DNA from: Spirochaetales bacterium
GTDB taxonomy: Bacteria > Spirochaetota > Spirochaetia > Treponematales > UBA12059
Assembly (NCBI GenBank): GCA_016928955.1
Contig: JAFGJV010000034.1
Location: forward strand, 1 to 64,000
Direction: 5' to 3'
Length of the DNA: 64,000 bases
Made by a program: the position numbers and the translations under genes. The notes under the pieces were generated by a model that worked only from the letters and a program-made list of their open reading frames with translations, had not been told where the DNA came from and made no database searches. This document shows, piece after piece, positions 25,533 through 35,078 of the stretch; the stretch's first letter is position 1; each line of letters opens with the position of its first letter.

Positions 25533-27287
25533 TCAGTTGACTGTGTACATCAGGGACACGGTAAGCACCTGATTGGTTGGTTTCTCGTCCGATGAGGACA
25601 GGGAATCCAGGCTCGCACGCGTGATATGGCCATACTCCACGCTCAGCCCGAAAGATTGATCCCAGAAGCAGACGGACAGGCCACCGCCGAGGGTCGAGTA
25701 GAAGCCCGCGTATTCTTCCCCGGTGAAACCGAAAGGCAGGAGCAGGCCGCCGCCCCCGCGCGCGAAGGGCGTCAGGGTAATGTTGCCGAAATTCACGGGC
25801 AACTGAAGCACGGCGCTGCCCTTGAAGATAATAAGCGTGGCCTTTTCTCCTGTCTCGGCGAGGGCGGAACCTCCTCCGAACGAGAACGACCAGGCCAGGA
25901 ATTCCCCGGCCAGGAGGCCCTGGAGACCTCCCTCAATCAGGAAAATCTCGCTCGGGCCCAGGTCCAGGCTGGCGCCGGCAACCAAGGCGTATTGGTAGGG
26001 ACTGGTCAGCTCCACGCCGGCTTCCGATGCCTTTGCCTTACTGGCGCTGGCGGCGGAGCTGGTTGATGACCCGTTGTCCAAGGGGAAGCTTTCCAGGCGC
26101 CAGTACCCATGTTCCAGGACCCACGTGGCCTGGATGGTGCTCCCGCCGAGCGTGTACTGCACAAGACCTTCATAATTTGACGACAGCTCGCTGGAGGACA
26201 AGGCCAGGGCATCTCCGGAGGTTCGGAGAATCTTGTTGGAAAGCGTCCAGGCGCTGGCCAATCTGAGGCCGTCTATGGGCGATACGCCGACAAAGGTCGC
26301 TATGATGTGGTCGCGGATGGCGGTAGGAGCGCGGTCCAGTACATTTTTCAGATCGGCTTCGCCGTTCTTGGCCACGTAGCCGTAGGATATCAGCTTGACC
26401 AGTTTTTTGTACGCGTCCTCGGGCGAATAGACGCTGGCAGGCAGGCTAGCCGCGCGGGCGCGCAGGTCTTCGGAAGCGTCCGTCTGCTCTCCGCTGAGGG
26501 TGAGGGCCAAAAAGTCGCTGATGTGTTTGGCGGGGATGGCAAAGTTGGTGTCTTGCCGTCCGCCGACCTTCCAGGTGTTGACGCCGACAACCTCATACCC
26601 GAGTTTGGACGACGCTTTTGCGACCAGGAGCGGGCCGCCGGAGCTACCGCCGTCTATGGGCGCAGAGTGCTGGATCAATTCGGCGATTGCTGGATCGGCC
26701 AATTCGGGGACACGGGCGCGGTTGTTCGTAATGCTGCCCTTGCCGAACTGCCACGACGGGCGGGAGAGAAGCCCAGGGTAGCCGGCGCTCCAGATATCCA
26801 CGCCATCTGCGGGAAGAACCTTGCTCAAGGGTATGCCAAAATCAAATGGTTTTTCCCCGTTGGGAAAGATTACCAGCGCCAGATCCAGGCTTTCCGAAAC
26901 GGCTATGACCGGGCAATCCTGGTACGTTACCAGCGAGCCGTCCTCTTTTTCGAATTCCAGGGTTACCGTTTCTGCCTGGGCAACCACGTGCCTGTTGGTA
27001 ACAATGAAATTATCGCCGTTGGCGGGATTCACGTATACAAAGCCGGAGCCAAAGCCGCCCTCCGCCCAGGCTTTGAGGTATTCCGCCGCGTCGGCGTATC
27101 CTTCTTCTCCCATTGACTGAGCCAGGTTCAAGATGAAGGTCTTGGTTTCATCATGGAGAACCGGTTTGACTATGGCCACATGGGAGCGAACCTGCGCGTT
27201 CGCTCCCATGGCGAACATCAGACCGAGTGCCAGGGATAGAGCCCTGACAAAGCCTTTGTGATGCATGTCCTTGTCCTTTCTTATCAA
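25533..27287 (-). CDS. trypsin-like serine protease with C-terminal barrel-like domain
   Basis: A 584-aa exported protein. After the signal peptide (ending near MGANAQ), residues about 60-270 form a trypsin/HtrA-type fold with catalytic His in VTNRHVV, Asp in SLDLALV and Ser in DGGSSGGPLL. There is no PDZ domain. A middle region follows, and the last 130-150 residues alternate in the way of an outer-membrane or porin-like beta barrel, ending LTVSLMYTVN with a terminal aromatic pattern. MIRKD at 27287 or MHHKG at 27266 may be the start. A MITE-like element lies immediately upstream. The likely role is envelope proteolysis; substrate unknown. Confidence 0.8.
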   Translation of the reverse strand: MIRKDKDMHHKGFVRALSLALGLMFAMGANAQVRSHVAIVKPVLHDETKTFILNLAQSMGEEGYADAAEYLKAWAEGGFGSGFVYVNPANGDNFIVTNRHVVAQAETVTLEFEKEDGSLVTYQDCPVIAVSESLDLALVIFPNGEKPFDFGIPLSKVLPADGVDIWSAGYPGLLSRPSWQFGKGSITNNRARVPELADPAIAELIQHSAPIDGGSSGGPLLVAKASSKLGYEVVGVNTWKVGGRQDTNFAIPAKHISDFLALTLSGEQTDASEDLRARAASLPASVYSPEDAYKKLVKLISYGYVAKNGEADLKNVLDRAPTAIRDHIIATFVGVSPIDGLRLASAWTLSNKILRTSGDALALSSSELSSNYEGLVQYTLGGSTIQATWVLEHGYWRLESFPLDNGSSTSSAASASKAKASEAGVELTSPYQYALVAGASLDLGPSEIFLIEGGLQGLLAGEFLAWSFSFGGGSALAETGEKATLIIFKGSAVLQLPVNFGNITLTPFARGGGGLLLPFGFTGEEYAGFYSTLGGGLSVCFWDQSFGLSVEYGHITRASLDSLSSSDEKPTNQVLTVSLMYTVN

Positions 27288-27293
27288 CGAATA

Positions 27294-27403
27294 ATGGGAA
27301 CCTCTAAAAACCCCATGGTTATTAGAGGTTCCCTGCGTTTTCGGCCGAAAACGCTAGGTTTTTAAGGTAACCCTCTAAAAACTGAAGTTTTTAGAGGCTC
27401 CCT
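27294..27403. repeat. MITE-like palindromic repeat, copy 1
   Basis: A 110-bp element bounded by 15-bp terminal inverted repeats (GGGAACCTCTAAAAA and the inverse of GGGAGCCTCTAAAAA, one mismatch). It contains three hairpins: a 12-bp stem GGGAACCTCTAA/TTAGAGGTTCCC, a perfect 20-bp palindrome around TTTCGGCCGAAA, and a 12-bp stem CCTCTAAAAACT/AGTTTTTAGAGG. A second copy is at 63263-63371. Here it lies just upstream of a minus-strand gene. No clean target duplication is visible at this copy (TAAT versus TATA). Confidence 0.85.
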
Positions 27404-27592
27404 ATAAGCTGTAATCGCCGTGCTAGTGGATGAACGGGCGGCCATCTGGTTTTACACATGGTTACTAATAATCAGCCTGGTCCAGCACAGTAATTTCAAG
27501 ATACGCTGGTCGTGTGACCGACATTCCGCATATCCGTCACCAGAACAGTGTAGCAAAAAACTACAATACATCAGGTGTGTTTGTATAGGTTC

Positions 27593-27625
27593 CGAAAAAA
27601 AACCGGGTTCCCAAGGGGAACCCGG
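27593..27625 (-). terminator. Rho-independent terminator after MCP gene
   Basis: A 10-bp perfect stem CCGGGTTCCC / GGGAACCCGG with a 3-nt loop is followed by eight T residues on the minus strand. The remaining sequence between the MITE-like element and this hairpin (27404-27592) contains no gene that I can support. Confidence 0.92.
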
Positions 27626-27672
27626 CTGTGCTTGAATCTGTACTTTCTGCCGGCTGTAAAACCGGCTCTGTC

Positions 27673-29847
27673 TCACACGGTAAAGCGGCCGATCGAGCCT
27701 TCCATTTCCTCGATGCTGTATCTGGCCTTCTGGGCAAGGTCGGCCACCTCCTGGGCGGCTTTGCTGATCTCCTGGGCGCCCGAGGACATCTCGTCCATGG
27801 AGCCGGCGATGGTTTGCGACAACTCGGTCAGGCGCTGCATGGATTCCAGCACCTGGGCGTTGCCCCCGGTCATCTCCCGGGCGCCCGAGCGTACCTGCCC
27901 CGTCACGCCGTTCATTTCCCTGAGGGCTTCCAGAATCTGCCGCGAACCTTCGCGTTGCTCGTGCATGGCCCGGTCTATCTCCCGAACCAGGTCCGCGGTG
28001 CCGTCTATGCCGGACGTCAGGCCGGCAAACGCCTCAGCTGAACTGACCGACGCTTCCACCACCTCTTCTATCGTTTCTCGGATTTTGGCCAGTTCCGCGC
28101 CTATGGTCTTGGACTGTTCGGCCGAGGTCTCGGCCAGCCTGCGTATCTCGTCGGCCACCACGGCAAATCCCTTGCCGGCCTCCCCGGCGTGCGCCGCCTC
28201 GATTGCGGCATTCATGGCCAGCAGGTTGGTCTGGCTGGCTATGGTGGATATGGCCGAGTTGGCTTCCATGAGGAGTTCCGACTGGCTGGCTATCTCCTTG
28301 ACTTTTGCCTCCACGGCGTCCTGCTTGGACTTGCCGTCTTCGGACGACGCCATGAGGTCCTTGAAGCTGTCCGCCATCTTTTCTATCGACGCGCTGACCG
28401 ACGATATGTTGCCCACCATCTGCTCGATCGACGCCGACGCCTGGGTGACGCTGGCCGCCTGCGTGGCTATGAGGCCGTCAAGCGACTCTATGTTCCTGGC
28501 CACTTCCTCCACGGCGCTGGACGCGTCGTCCACGCTATTCCTCTGGAGCCCGGTCTGCCTGCGGACGCCGTCTATGTTGGCAAGGATTTGACTGGTGGCG
28601 CTGGCAGACTCGTGGGAGCTGGCCGACAGGTTTTCTCCCACTGAGGCCAGCACGGACTGCGCGTGCTTGAGCTGGGATACCATGTCCCTGAGTTTGGCAA
28701 CAAAGCGGTTGAAATCCTTGACCAGGTCGCCCACTTCGTCGTCGCGGTCCAGGTCTATGGCGCGCGTCAGGTCCGCCTCGCCCTCGGCTATGGTGCGTAT
28801 GGCTCCCGCCGCGAGCCGCACTGGCCTCAGGGCCGAGCCAAGGGACAGCCAAATGGCCAGGCCGAGCACGATAAGGGCGCCGCCGGAAACGCCTATGACA
28901 AGGCCGGTCAGTTTCCGGACGGGTGCCAGGATGGTGTCCACGGGAATGGACACGCCCAGGCTCCAGTACGTATTGGTCGCGCCCAGACGTATGGGGATAA
29001 GGATGACAAAGGCGTTGGCCTCGTCCTCCCTCTGCAGGACGGGCGTGGAATACGACGAGCCCCGGGCTATGGCCAGGCCGGCCTCAGTATATTTGTCGGC
29101 GCCGATCATGTCGGCAATCTTGGTGCCTACCTTGTCCGCCTGGGGGTGGACCACGATGGAGCCGCTGCCGCTTACCAGGAAGGCCCGGCCGGTTTCAAAC
29201 GGACGTATGCCGTCGATGATTTGCTGGACGGAGCGCAGGGATATGTCCACGCCGGCCACGCCGAGCGCCTGGTTGCGGTACACGATGGGAACGGATACCG
29301 TGATCGAGCTGGTTCTGCCTTCCCCGTACTCCATGAGGCCGTAGTAGTTGACCTTGCTGGCCATGGGCAAAAGGTAGGCCTGGCTGTCCTCGAGCGCGGT
29401 GCTGTCCGTAAGGGCCATCTCGTCGCTTTCCCTGGACCAGTACGGGGCAAAGCGGCCGCTCTGGCCGTACCCTTTCTGGCCGCGGAAGTCCGCGTCGTTT
29501 CCGTCATAGGCCTGCGGGGCAAGGAGTACCCAGGACGCGGTCACGCCCGGATTGCTCTCAAGGAACATGACCGGCAGGTCTCTGGCCTGGTCCCTGGGCA
29601 TGCCCGCGTCGCGGACGGCTATCAGGGCCTTGCCCAGGTAGGCGGCCAGGTCGGCTGCCCCCGCTATGCGGCGCTCGATATTGGCGGCGTACCGGCTGGA
29701 AAGATACTCCGAAGATACGTAGGCCATGTCCGACAGGGCGCTGCCCGCGTTGAGGGACACGACCAGCATCAAAAGGGCAAGTCCGGCTATCTGTACGACG
29801 AGCAGGGTAACAAGTATTTTACCGCGTAGTCCCAGTCGCTTTTTCAA
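27673..29847 (-). CDS. methyl-accepting chemotaxis protein
   Basis: A 724-aa transmembrane chemoreceptor. TM1 lies at about 12-34, followed by a dCache-type periplasmic ligand domain (about 40-305) with GVAGVDISL and a PYWSRE region. TM2 lies at about 310-335, then HAMP, then the signalling coiled coil with the conserved hairpin tip ([16 protein letters not shown], residues near 555). It should signal through CheW/CheA. Ligand unknown. It is monocistronic with its own terminator. Confidence 0.93.
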   Translation of the reverse strand: MKKRLGLRGKILVTLLVVQIAGLALLMLVVSLNAGSALSDMAYVSSEYLSSRYAANIERRIAGAADLAAYLGKALIAVRDAGMPRDQARDLPVMFLESNPGVTASWVLLAPQAYDGNDADFRGQKGYGQSGRFAPYWSRESDEMALTDSTALEDSQAYLLPMASKVNYYGLMEYGEGRTSSITVSVPIVYRNQALGVAGVDISLRSVQQIIDGIRPFETGRAFLVSGSGSIVVHPQADKVGTKIADMIGADKYTEAGLAIARGSSYSTPVLQREDEANAFVILIPIRLGATNTYWSLGVSIPVDTILAPVRKLTGLVIGVSGGALIVLGLAIWLSLGSALRPVRLAAGAIRTIAEGEADLTRAIDLDRDDEVGDLVKDFNRFVAKLRDMVSQLKHAQSVLASVGENLSASSHESASATSQILANIDGVRRQTGLQRNSVDDASSAVEEVARNIESLDGLIATQAASVTQASASIEQMVGNISSVSASIEKMADSFKDLMASSEDGKSKQDAVEAKVKEIASQSELLMEANSAISTIASQTNLLAMNAAIEAAHAGEAGKGFAVVADEIRRLAETSAEQSKTIGAELAKIRETIEEVVEASVSSAEAFAGLTSGIDGTADLVREIDRAMHEQREGSRQILEALREMNGVTGQVRSGAREMTGGNAQVLESMQRLTELSQTIAGSMDEMSSGAQEISKAAQEVADLAQKARYSIEEMEGSIGRFTV

Positions 29848-29962
29848 GAGTCCTCCCTTGTTTTGGCGGGGTCGCGTGTTTGCGCGCGATGGTTAGCGTT
29901 TATTAAATATAGTGAAAAACGACGGTAGGCGCAAAACCCCCCGGGGCGCTACTATAGGCTCT

Positions 29963-30577
29963 ATGAGGATGAACGCGCGTATCAGGGAACAAGCCCGATC
30001 TTTGCTGTCGGCCCGGCGGGTCGGCCTGGCGGGTGCCGGGGGCCTTGGGTCCAATTGCGCGGCCGCCCTGGCCAGGGCCGGGGTGGGCCATCTGGTGCTG
30101 GCGGATTTTGACCGCGTGAGCCCGGACAACCTGGACAGGCAGTTTTTCTTCCTGGAACAGGTGGGACGCCTCAAGGTGGACGCCCTGGCAGAGAACCTCA
30201 GGCGCATAGACGCCGGCTTGGATCTTACGACCCTGCCTGAGCGCCTGGACGCACAACGAGCCGTGGCGGCGTTTGCCGACTGCGACGTGGTGGTTGAAGC
30301 CCTGGACGACGCGGACGCCAAGGCCATGCTGATAGAAGCCCTATTGGCCGACCGGCCGGGGCGGCCCGTGGTCGCCGCTTCCGGCATAGCCGGTTGGGGA
30401 GCGTCGGGCCAGCTTGCGGTGAGGAAATCGGGCTCCCTGGTCGTGATAGGCGACGAAAACCTGGGCGTGGACGGCAGCCATCCGCCCATGGCGCCACGGG
30501 TAGGGGCCGTGGCCTGCCTGCAGGCCAACGAGGTGCTGGAAATCCTTTTGGGACCCATGGAGGAAGCGGGAGCATGA
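29963..30577 (+). CDS. thiF: ThiS adenylyltransferase ThiF (family 2)
   Basis: An E1-like enzyme of about 204 aa that adenylates the C-terminal Gly of ThiS for thiazole formation in thiamine synthesis. It has the nucleotide-binding GAGGLGSN and DFDRVSPDNLDRQFF, the catalytic Asp region VVEALDDADAK, and no zinc-binding CxxC pair, as in short thiF-2 proteins. The downstream gene, coupled by ATGA, is thiS. The ATG at 29963 or 29969 could be used; the frame back to 29912 is not preferred. Confidence 0.88.
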   Translation: MRMNARIREQARSLLSARRVGLAGAGGLGSNCAAALARAGVGHLVLADFDRVSPDNLDRQFFFLEQVGRLKVDALAENLRRIDAGLDLTTLPERLDAQRAVAAFADCDVVVEALDDADAKAMLIEALLADRPGRPVVAASGIAGWGASGQLAVRKSGSLVVIGDENLGVDGSHPPMAPRVGAVACLQANEVLEILLGPMEEAGA

Positions 30578-30777
30578 CCATACTGCTGAACGGCGATACC
30601 ACCACGCTGGACGCCCGGGAGCTTACCGTCCGGGGCGTACTGGCGGCAAAGGGGTGGTCCTTCCCTCTGATCATCGTGCAGGTGAACGGAACGGTCATAC
30701 CCCGGGATAGCTGGGACACGGCGCCCGTGCGCGACGGCGACCGCATGGACGCCCTGCACCTGGTATCAGGGGGCTGA
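30574..30777 (+). CDS. thiS: sulfur carrier protein ThiS
   Basis: A 67-aa ubiquitin-fold sulfur carrier with the required C-terminal Gly-Gly (VSGG) that becomes a thiocarboxylate. Features include VNGTVIPRDSW and DRMDALHLVSGG. It overlaps thiF by four bases. Other thiamine genes are not in the window. Confidence 0.9.
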   Translation: MTILLNGDTTTLDARELTVRGVLAAKGWSFPLIIVQVNGTVIPRDSWDTAPVRDGDRMDALHLVSGG

Positions 30778-30785
30778 GAAGCGCG

Positions 30786-31190
30786 TCAAGCCCGGCGGTA
30801 GCTCGCGACGATGTTTACCCGGTCGCCCAAGGTCAGGCATACGGGGCAGGAGCGACCCGCGTCCTCTATGCGCTTGAAGTCGGCCTCGGAGCAGTCGCTG
30901 TCTATCTTGAAGTCCACCGTTATGCTTTTGATGCGCCGGGGCTCGGCGGCCATGTCCTTGACCAGTTCAAAGGATATACCGCGGACGGGTATGCCCTGTC
31001 CGTCGGCGAACATTCTCATGATCAGCGACGCGCATGCTCCCAGTGACACGGCACAGAGATCGGTGGGCGAGAAACTGGACCCGTCGCCCCCGTTGTCCTT
31101 GGGCGCCGTCACGGACACTCGGGCGCCGGATTCGTGCTCAAGCTCGATGGTCGTGGGTCCGGTGGTCCGGCCCTTCATGCGTACTGCCAT
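30786..31190 (-). CDS. OsmC-family peroxide reductase-like protein
   Basis: A 134-aa OsmC/Ohr-superfamily protein. The two redox cysteines expected of the family are present in LGACASLIMR and SCPVCLTLGDRV, and the PTDLCAVSLGAC segment is typical. Members reduce organic hydroperoxides or serve related redox roles in the cytoplasm. ATG 31190 has AGGAGGGATC upstream; the longer frame to 31262 lacks support. Convergent with thiS. Confidence 0.9.
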   Translation of the reverse strand: MAVRMKGRTTGPTTIELEHESGARVSVTAPKDNGGDGSSFSPTDLCAVSLGACASLIMRMFADGQGIPVRGISFELVKDMAAEPRRIKSITVDFKIDSDCSEADFKRIEDAGRSCPVCLTLGDRVNIVASYRRA

Positions 31191-31411
31191 GATCCCTCCT
31201 TTGAATGCGTGGTCCCCCGCACGCGCACGCTGGATACCGGTTTCCCGCCTGTCAGGGCGCAACGTCGCGCGCTTGGGTGGCCCGCTTCCAAGAATACCAT
31301 GCTATAGTGTCAAAAGGGAGACCCCAAAACGGAAGGATTTTTTGCGCGGGGTTTGGGGCCCAAGGCTAAGCCGGTTGGATTTGAGCCGCACCACCAACAC
31401 GGGAGTTACGG

Positions 31412-31759
31412 ATGAAGCGACTGACTGAAGACCAGTGCCGCGCGGCAATGGAAACGCGCGATTTTGGGCTTGATGTCCGAGGGGCCGGGGAGACCGTGGC
31501 CGTGGTGCTGACCCAGAGCTGGTGCCCCCAGTGGGTTGCCATGCGCTCCTGGCTGGATGCCGCGGAACGGGACAGCGGATCCGAGGTCTTTCTTCTGGAA
31601 TACGATCTGGAACCTTTTTTTGATGAGTTCATGGAATTCAAGGAGACCGTCTTCGGCAACCGGAGCGTCCCCTACGTCCGCTATTATAGGAACGGCGTTT
31701 TGATATCCGATTCCAACTACCTGTCCAAGGACGGTTTCCAGAAGAGGCTGCGGGGGTAG
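31412..31759 (+). CDS. thioredoxin-fold protein with single active-site Cys
   Basis: A 115-aa protein with a thioredoxin-like pattern (VAVVLTQSWCPQWVAM...LEYDLEP...VPYVRYYRNGVL). The CxxC second Cys is replaced by Trp (CPQW), leaving one cysteine, while the cis-Pro-type VPYVRY is kept. It is probably not a classical disulfide reductase; a monothiol or binding role is possible. A TATAGT at 31303-31308 could be a -10 element. Specific role unknown. Confidence 0.75.
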   Translation: MKRLTEDQCRAAMETRDFGLDVRGAGETVAVVLTQSWCPQWVAMRSWLDAAERDSGSEVFLLEYDLEPFFDEFMEFKETVFGNRSVPYVRYYRNGVLISDSNYLSKDGFQKRLRG

Positions 31760-31767
31760 GAATCTGC

Positions 31768-33423
31768 TCAGCTTCCCCGCGCCTTTTCCGTCAGCTCGGT
31801 CAACACGGGCACCAGCTGTTTTTTGCGTGACAGGATATCCTTGAGCTCGAACACGCGGTCCCGCACGCGCGGGTAGCGGAGCAGGGACAAAAGCTCGCGG
31901 TCGCCGTCCACGAACAGCACGCTGGACAACTCCGTGATGTCCGTGACCATCAGGGCGGAGAAGAAATGCCCGCCTGCCGCGCGCAGGATGGCTAGTTCGG
32001 CCAGGACCTCGTCCGCGCGCTCAAGGATTTCTCCCGGCGCGTTGACTTCCACCTGGCTGACGGAGAAGCGCGTTCCCGCCGCGTCGTATTCCTTCATGTC
32101 CAGGCGCACGATTTCCGGCACCGGTTTCTTGCCCACCAGGCTTGCCACGCTCATGATGTCGCGGCCGAATTCTTCCAGGTCCAGGTCTGTCAGGTTGGAC
32201 AGGTACTCGGCCTGCTCTGAGTCAGTGTCCGTGGCGGTGGATGACTTGAGTATCAGGGTGTCGGACAGGATGCCGGCCAGGAGGACGGCGGCCAGGGGCT
32301 TGGGTATGGGCACCTTGGCGTCCCTGAACATGCCGGCCACGATGGTGCTGGTCGATCCCACCACGCGGTTGATGAAGGTAATGGGGTAGCGGGTGCTGAA
32401 GGATCCCAAGCGGTGGTGGTCTATCACTTCCAGGATGCGGTAATTGTCCGCCCCGTCCACGGCCTGGGTCAGCTCGTTGTGGTCCACCAGGATGAGCGAC
32501 ACGTTGGGCTCGCGCATCAGGTCGCCCTCGGACAAGAGGCCAGCCACGCGGCCGTCGTCGTCCAGGACGGGCACCGAGCGGCTGGCGGACTCGGCTATGG
32601 CCTCGCGCGCGCGGCGCAGCGGCTCGTGCCGCTGGACTGCCCTGATGTCGGCGTCGCCCATGGTTTCCACCGGCGTGGAATAGATGACCAGCAGGCTGGT
32701 GCTGGACGTGTCGTACGGGGACATCAGCACGGACACCTTGTTTTTCTCGGCCAATTCCTTGAGCTGCCTGTCCAGCAGGGATCCGTTGGACAGGATGAGG
32801 ACGCGGACCTTGGACTCTATGGCGTGGCGCTGGACGTCCACGCGGTCGCCCACAATGACGATGGCCGACTCGCAGGACTCGCTGTCCAGGTGGCGCTTGA
32901 AGCTCTCGGTTTCCAGGGCGGCCACCAGGATGCGGGCCCTGAACTGCTCGCTGGTGTCAAAGGCGCATACCGGTTGGGCTTTAATGGTGGACTGCAGGCG
33001 GGCAACGCTGGTGGGCACCACGGCTTTCTTGTGGGGATTGATTTTCTTGAGGATGTTCTGGGCAAAGGAGCTGTAATGGAGCATGGAGCGGTAGCGGCCG
33101 TCGCTGTCCACGATGGGCAGGGCTTTCTGCCCGCTCTGGTTCATGATGGCAAGGGCTTCCCACAGCGGCGTCCCCCTGTCCACGGTCAGGGGGCGCTGGG
33201 CCAGATAGTACTCTGCTTTGGGCACCAGGTCCGGCAGGAACACCGGGAAGGGCACGCCAAAGCGCTCGAACACGTATTCGGACTGGGGGTTCATCCTGCC
33301 TGCCCGGGCGGCCACGCAGTCTTCCATGCCCAGGGCCTGTTTGAGGTGGGCGTAGGCGGCCGCAGACGCCAGGGAGTCGGTGTCCGGGTTTTTGTGGCCT
33401 ATAACGTATACGGTCTGGTCCAT
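31768..33423 (-). CDS. ppaC: CBS-domain Mn-dependent inorganic pyrophosphatase (family II)
   Basis: A 551-aa DHH-family pyrophosphatase that hydrolyses PPi, with regulatory insert. The N-terminal catalytic part has GHKNPDTDS, then VDHNE and IDHHRLGSFST (DHH motif), then AGILSDT and a DHHA2 C-terminus. Between them lie CBS domain 1, a DRTGG domain and CBS domain 2 (about residues 65-305), known to bind adenine nucleotides and control activity. The ATG at 33423 directly precedes the conserved start; the frame to 33558 is not coding. Divergent from pth. Confidence 0.93.
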   Translation of the reverse strand: MDQTVYVIGHKNPDTDSLASAAAYAHLKQALGMEDCVAARAGRMNPQSEYVFERFGVPFPVFLPDLVPKAEYYLAQRPLTVDRGTPLWEALAIMNQSGQKALPIVDSDGRYRSMLHYSSFAQNILKKINPHKKAVVPTSVARLQSTIKAQPVCAFDTSEQFRARILVAALETESFKRHLDSESCESAIVIVGDRVDVQRHAIESKVRVLILSNGSLLDRQLKELAEKNKVSVLMSPYDTSSTSLLVIYSTPVETMGDADIRAVQRHEPLRRAREAIAESASRSVPVLDDDGRVAGLLSEGDLMREPNVSLILVDHNELTQAVDGADNYRILEVIDHHRLGSFSTRYPITFINRVVGSTSTIVAGMFRDAKVPIPKPLAAVLLAGILSDTLILKSSTATDTDSEQAEYLSNLTDLDLEEFGRDIMSVASLVGKKPVPEIVRLDMKEYDAAGTRFSVSQVEVNAPGEILERADEVLAELAILRAAGGHFFSALMVTDITELSSVLFVDGDRELLSLLRYPRVRDRVFELKDILSRKKQLVPVLTELTEKARGS

Positions 33424-33551
33424 GGTCCCTCCAAAGCGGGGAATTGCTCGACTATACGGAAACGGGGCCGCGCGCGTCGAGTACCCCGTGAGGGCGCTTG
33501 CCTGCGCGGCGCCTCGAGTTGTAGTATCGGGCGCCGGGGGACGGAAGGCAC

Positions 33552-34127
33552 ATGGCACGACTCTGCGTTTTTTTGGGCAACCACGGAAGGAAATACCGCG
33601 ACAACAGGCACAATGTGGCGTGGCAGTTCCTCGCGTCGCTCGAGGTCTATCCGTCCCTGTCCTGGCAGCGGGGCTTCAAGGGATCCTACGCCCAGTTGGA
33701 CCTGCCCTCCGGCAGGGTCTGGATCCTGACGCCGGAGACCTACATGAACCTGTCCGGGGAAAGCGCCGCCGAGCTGGCGCGTTTCCACAAGATAGAGCCT
33801 GCCGACATCCTGGTGGTCCACGACGAGCTTGAGCTTGGCTTTGGCTTTTTCGGCTTCAAGATGGGCGGCGGCCTTGGCGGGCACAACGGCCTCCGGTCCA
33901 TGAAGGAGCGGCTGGGCACGGCGGATTTTCCGCGGCTGCGCTTTGGCATAGGCAGGCCCGACCACGACGACGTTGCCGGGTACGTGCTGTCGGACTTTGG
34001 CGCCGACCAGCGGGAGCTTCTGGCCTGTTCGGTTTTCCCCCGCGCCCGCGCGGCTTTCCATGCCTACCTGGACGGCGGTTTTGCCGCCGTGGACCAGGAG
34101 TTCCGCAAGGTCAACGCCCTGGCCTGA
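33552..34127 (+). CDS. pth: peptidyl-tRNA hydrolase
   Basis: A 191-aa enzyme that releases peptides from peptidyl-tRNA. Conserved features are LGNHGRKYRDNRHNV with the catalytic His, TPETYMNLSGE, VVHDELELGFG with the active Asp, and GGGLGGHNGLRS. Length fits the family. The canonical first Asn motif LGNPG is LGNHG here, a mild variation. Ends 26 bp from the convergent era gene. Confidence 0.93.
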   Translation: MARLCVFLGNHGRKYRDNRHNVAWQFLASLEVYPSLSWQRGFKGSYAQLDLPSGRVWILTPETYMNLSGESAAELARFHKIEPADILVVHDELELGFGFFGFKMGGGLGGHNGLRSMKERLGTADFPRLRFGIGRPDHDDVAGYVLSDFGADQRELLACSVFPRARAAFHAYLDGGFAAVDQEFRKVNALA

Positions 34128-34152
34128 GGGTCCGCAGGGCCGCGACCCGGCC

Positions 34153-35040
34153 CTACTGAATCAGGCGCTTCAAAAGTTTGTCGTTTTTCTTCCAGCCCGG
34201 GTCTACCCGGACCTTCAGGGACAGGCGCACGGGGTAGGGAAAGATGTCGGCAAGGTCGTGCTCGGCCTCCTCGCGGATCTGCCGTATCATGGCCCCGCCC
34301 TTGCCTATCAGGATGCCTTTCTGCGTGTCCCGTTCGGCCACCAGCTCGCCTTCATATACCAGCGTGCCGTCGTCAAGCATGTGGTGGGCAACATAGTCCA
34401 CGTACACGGCGTGGGGTATCTCGTCCTTGGTGTGCAGGAAGACCTTTTCCCTGACCACCTCGGCGATGCGGAATACCGGCTCCTGGTCCGTGTAATACTC
34501 GTCGGGATAGTAGGCGGGGCCCGGCGGAGCGGATTGGACCAGGGCGGACAAGAGGGCTTCCAGGCCGTCTCCCTTCTGGGCGGATATGTCGAAGCGCTGG
34601 ACGCCGGGGAGCTTGTCGTCCAGAAAGGCGGAGGTGCGAGCCGGATCGGAAAGCTTGGCGTCGATTTTGTTCACGGCCGCCCTGATTTTTGGCACAAAGT
34701 TCTTGAGCAGGCCAGCTATGGCCTCCTCCTCAGGTCCTGGCGCCCTGGTGGAGTCAACCACGTACAGGATGAGGTCGGCGTCGGACAGGCTCCGAGTGGC
34801 CAGGTCGCGCAGGCGCTTGTTGATGGCCTTGTCGGAATCGTGGAGGCCGGGTGTGTCCATGAACACCAGCTGGCAGCCCGGCTTGGACAGGATGCCCCGC
34901 ACGGTGTTGCGCGTGGTCTGGGGCACGGGCGACACGATGGCCACCTTCTGCCCGCACAGGGCGTTCATCAGGGTGGACTTGCCCGCAGACGGCCTGCCTA
35001 TTACGGACACAAAGGCAGAACGGTGCTCGGTATCGGTCAT
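34153..35040 (-). CDS. era: GTPase Era
   Basis: A 295-aa ribosome assembly GTPase. G1 is GRPSAGKST, G2 contains PQTTRN, G3 is DTPGLHD, G4 is NKID and G5 is ISAQKGDG. A C-terminal KH domain (GILIGKGGAMIRQI) binds 16S rRNA. The conserved N-terminus begins at the ATG at 35040; the open frame extending to 35625 is a shadow of aroDE. It follows aroDE by 38 bp, likely the same transcript. Confidence 0.95.
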   Translation of the reverse strand: MTDTEHRSAFVSVIGRPSAGKSTLMNALCGQKVAIVSPVPQTTRNTVRGILSKPGCQLVFMDTPGLHDSDKAINKRLRDLATRSLSDADLILYVVDSTRAPGPEEEAIAGLLKNFVPKIRAAVNKIDAKLSDPARTSAFLDDKLPGVQRFDISAQKGDGLEALLSALVQSAPPGPAYYPDEYYTDQEPVFRIAEVVREKVFLHTKDEIPHAVYVDYVAHHMLDDGTLVYEGELVAERDTQKGILIGKGGAMIRQIREEAEHDLADIFPYPVRLSLKVRVDPGWKKNDKLLKRLIQ

Positions 35041-35078
35041 GGAAGCTTCCTTTCGCAACGGGGCGGCAAACGCCCCCT

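Noticed and set aside
28663-29829. 388-aa open frame antisense to the MCP
   Set aside because: MCP motifs dominate the other strand; the frame has shadow-type composition (G, H, V-rich).
32413-33729. 438-aa open frame antisense to the pyrophosphatase
   Set aside because: The family II pyrophosphatase with CBS domains is unambiguous on the minus strand.
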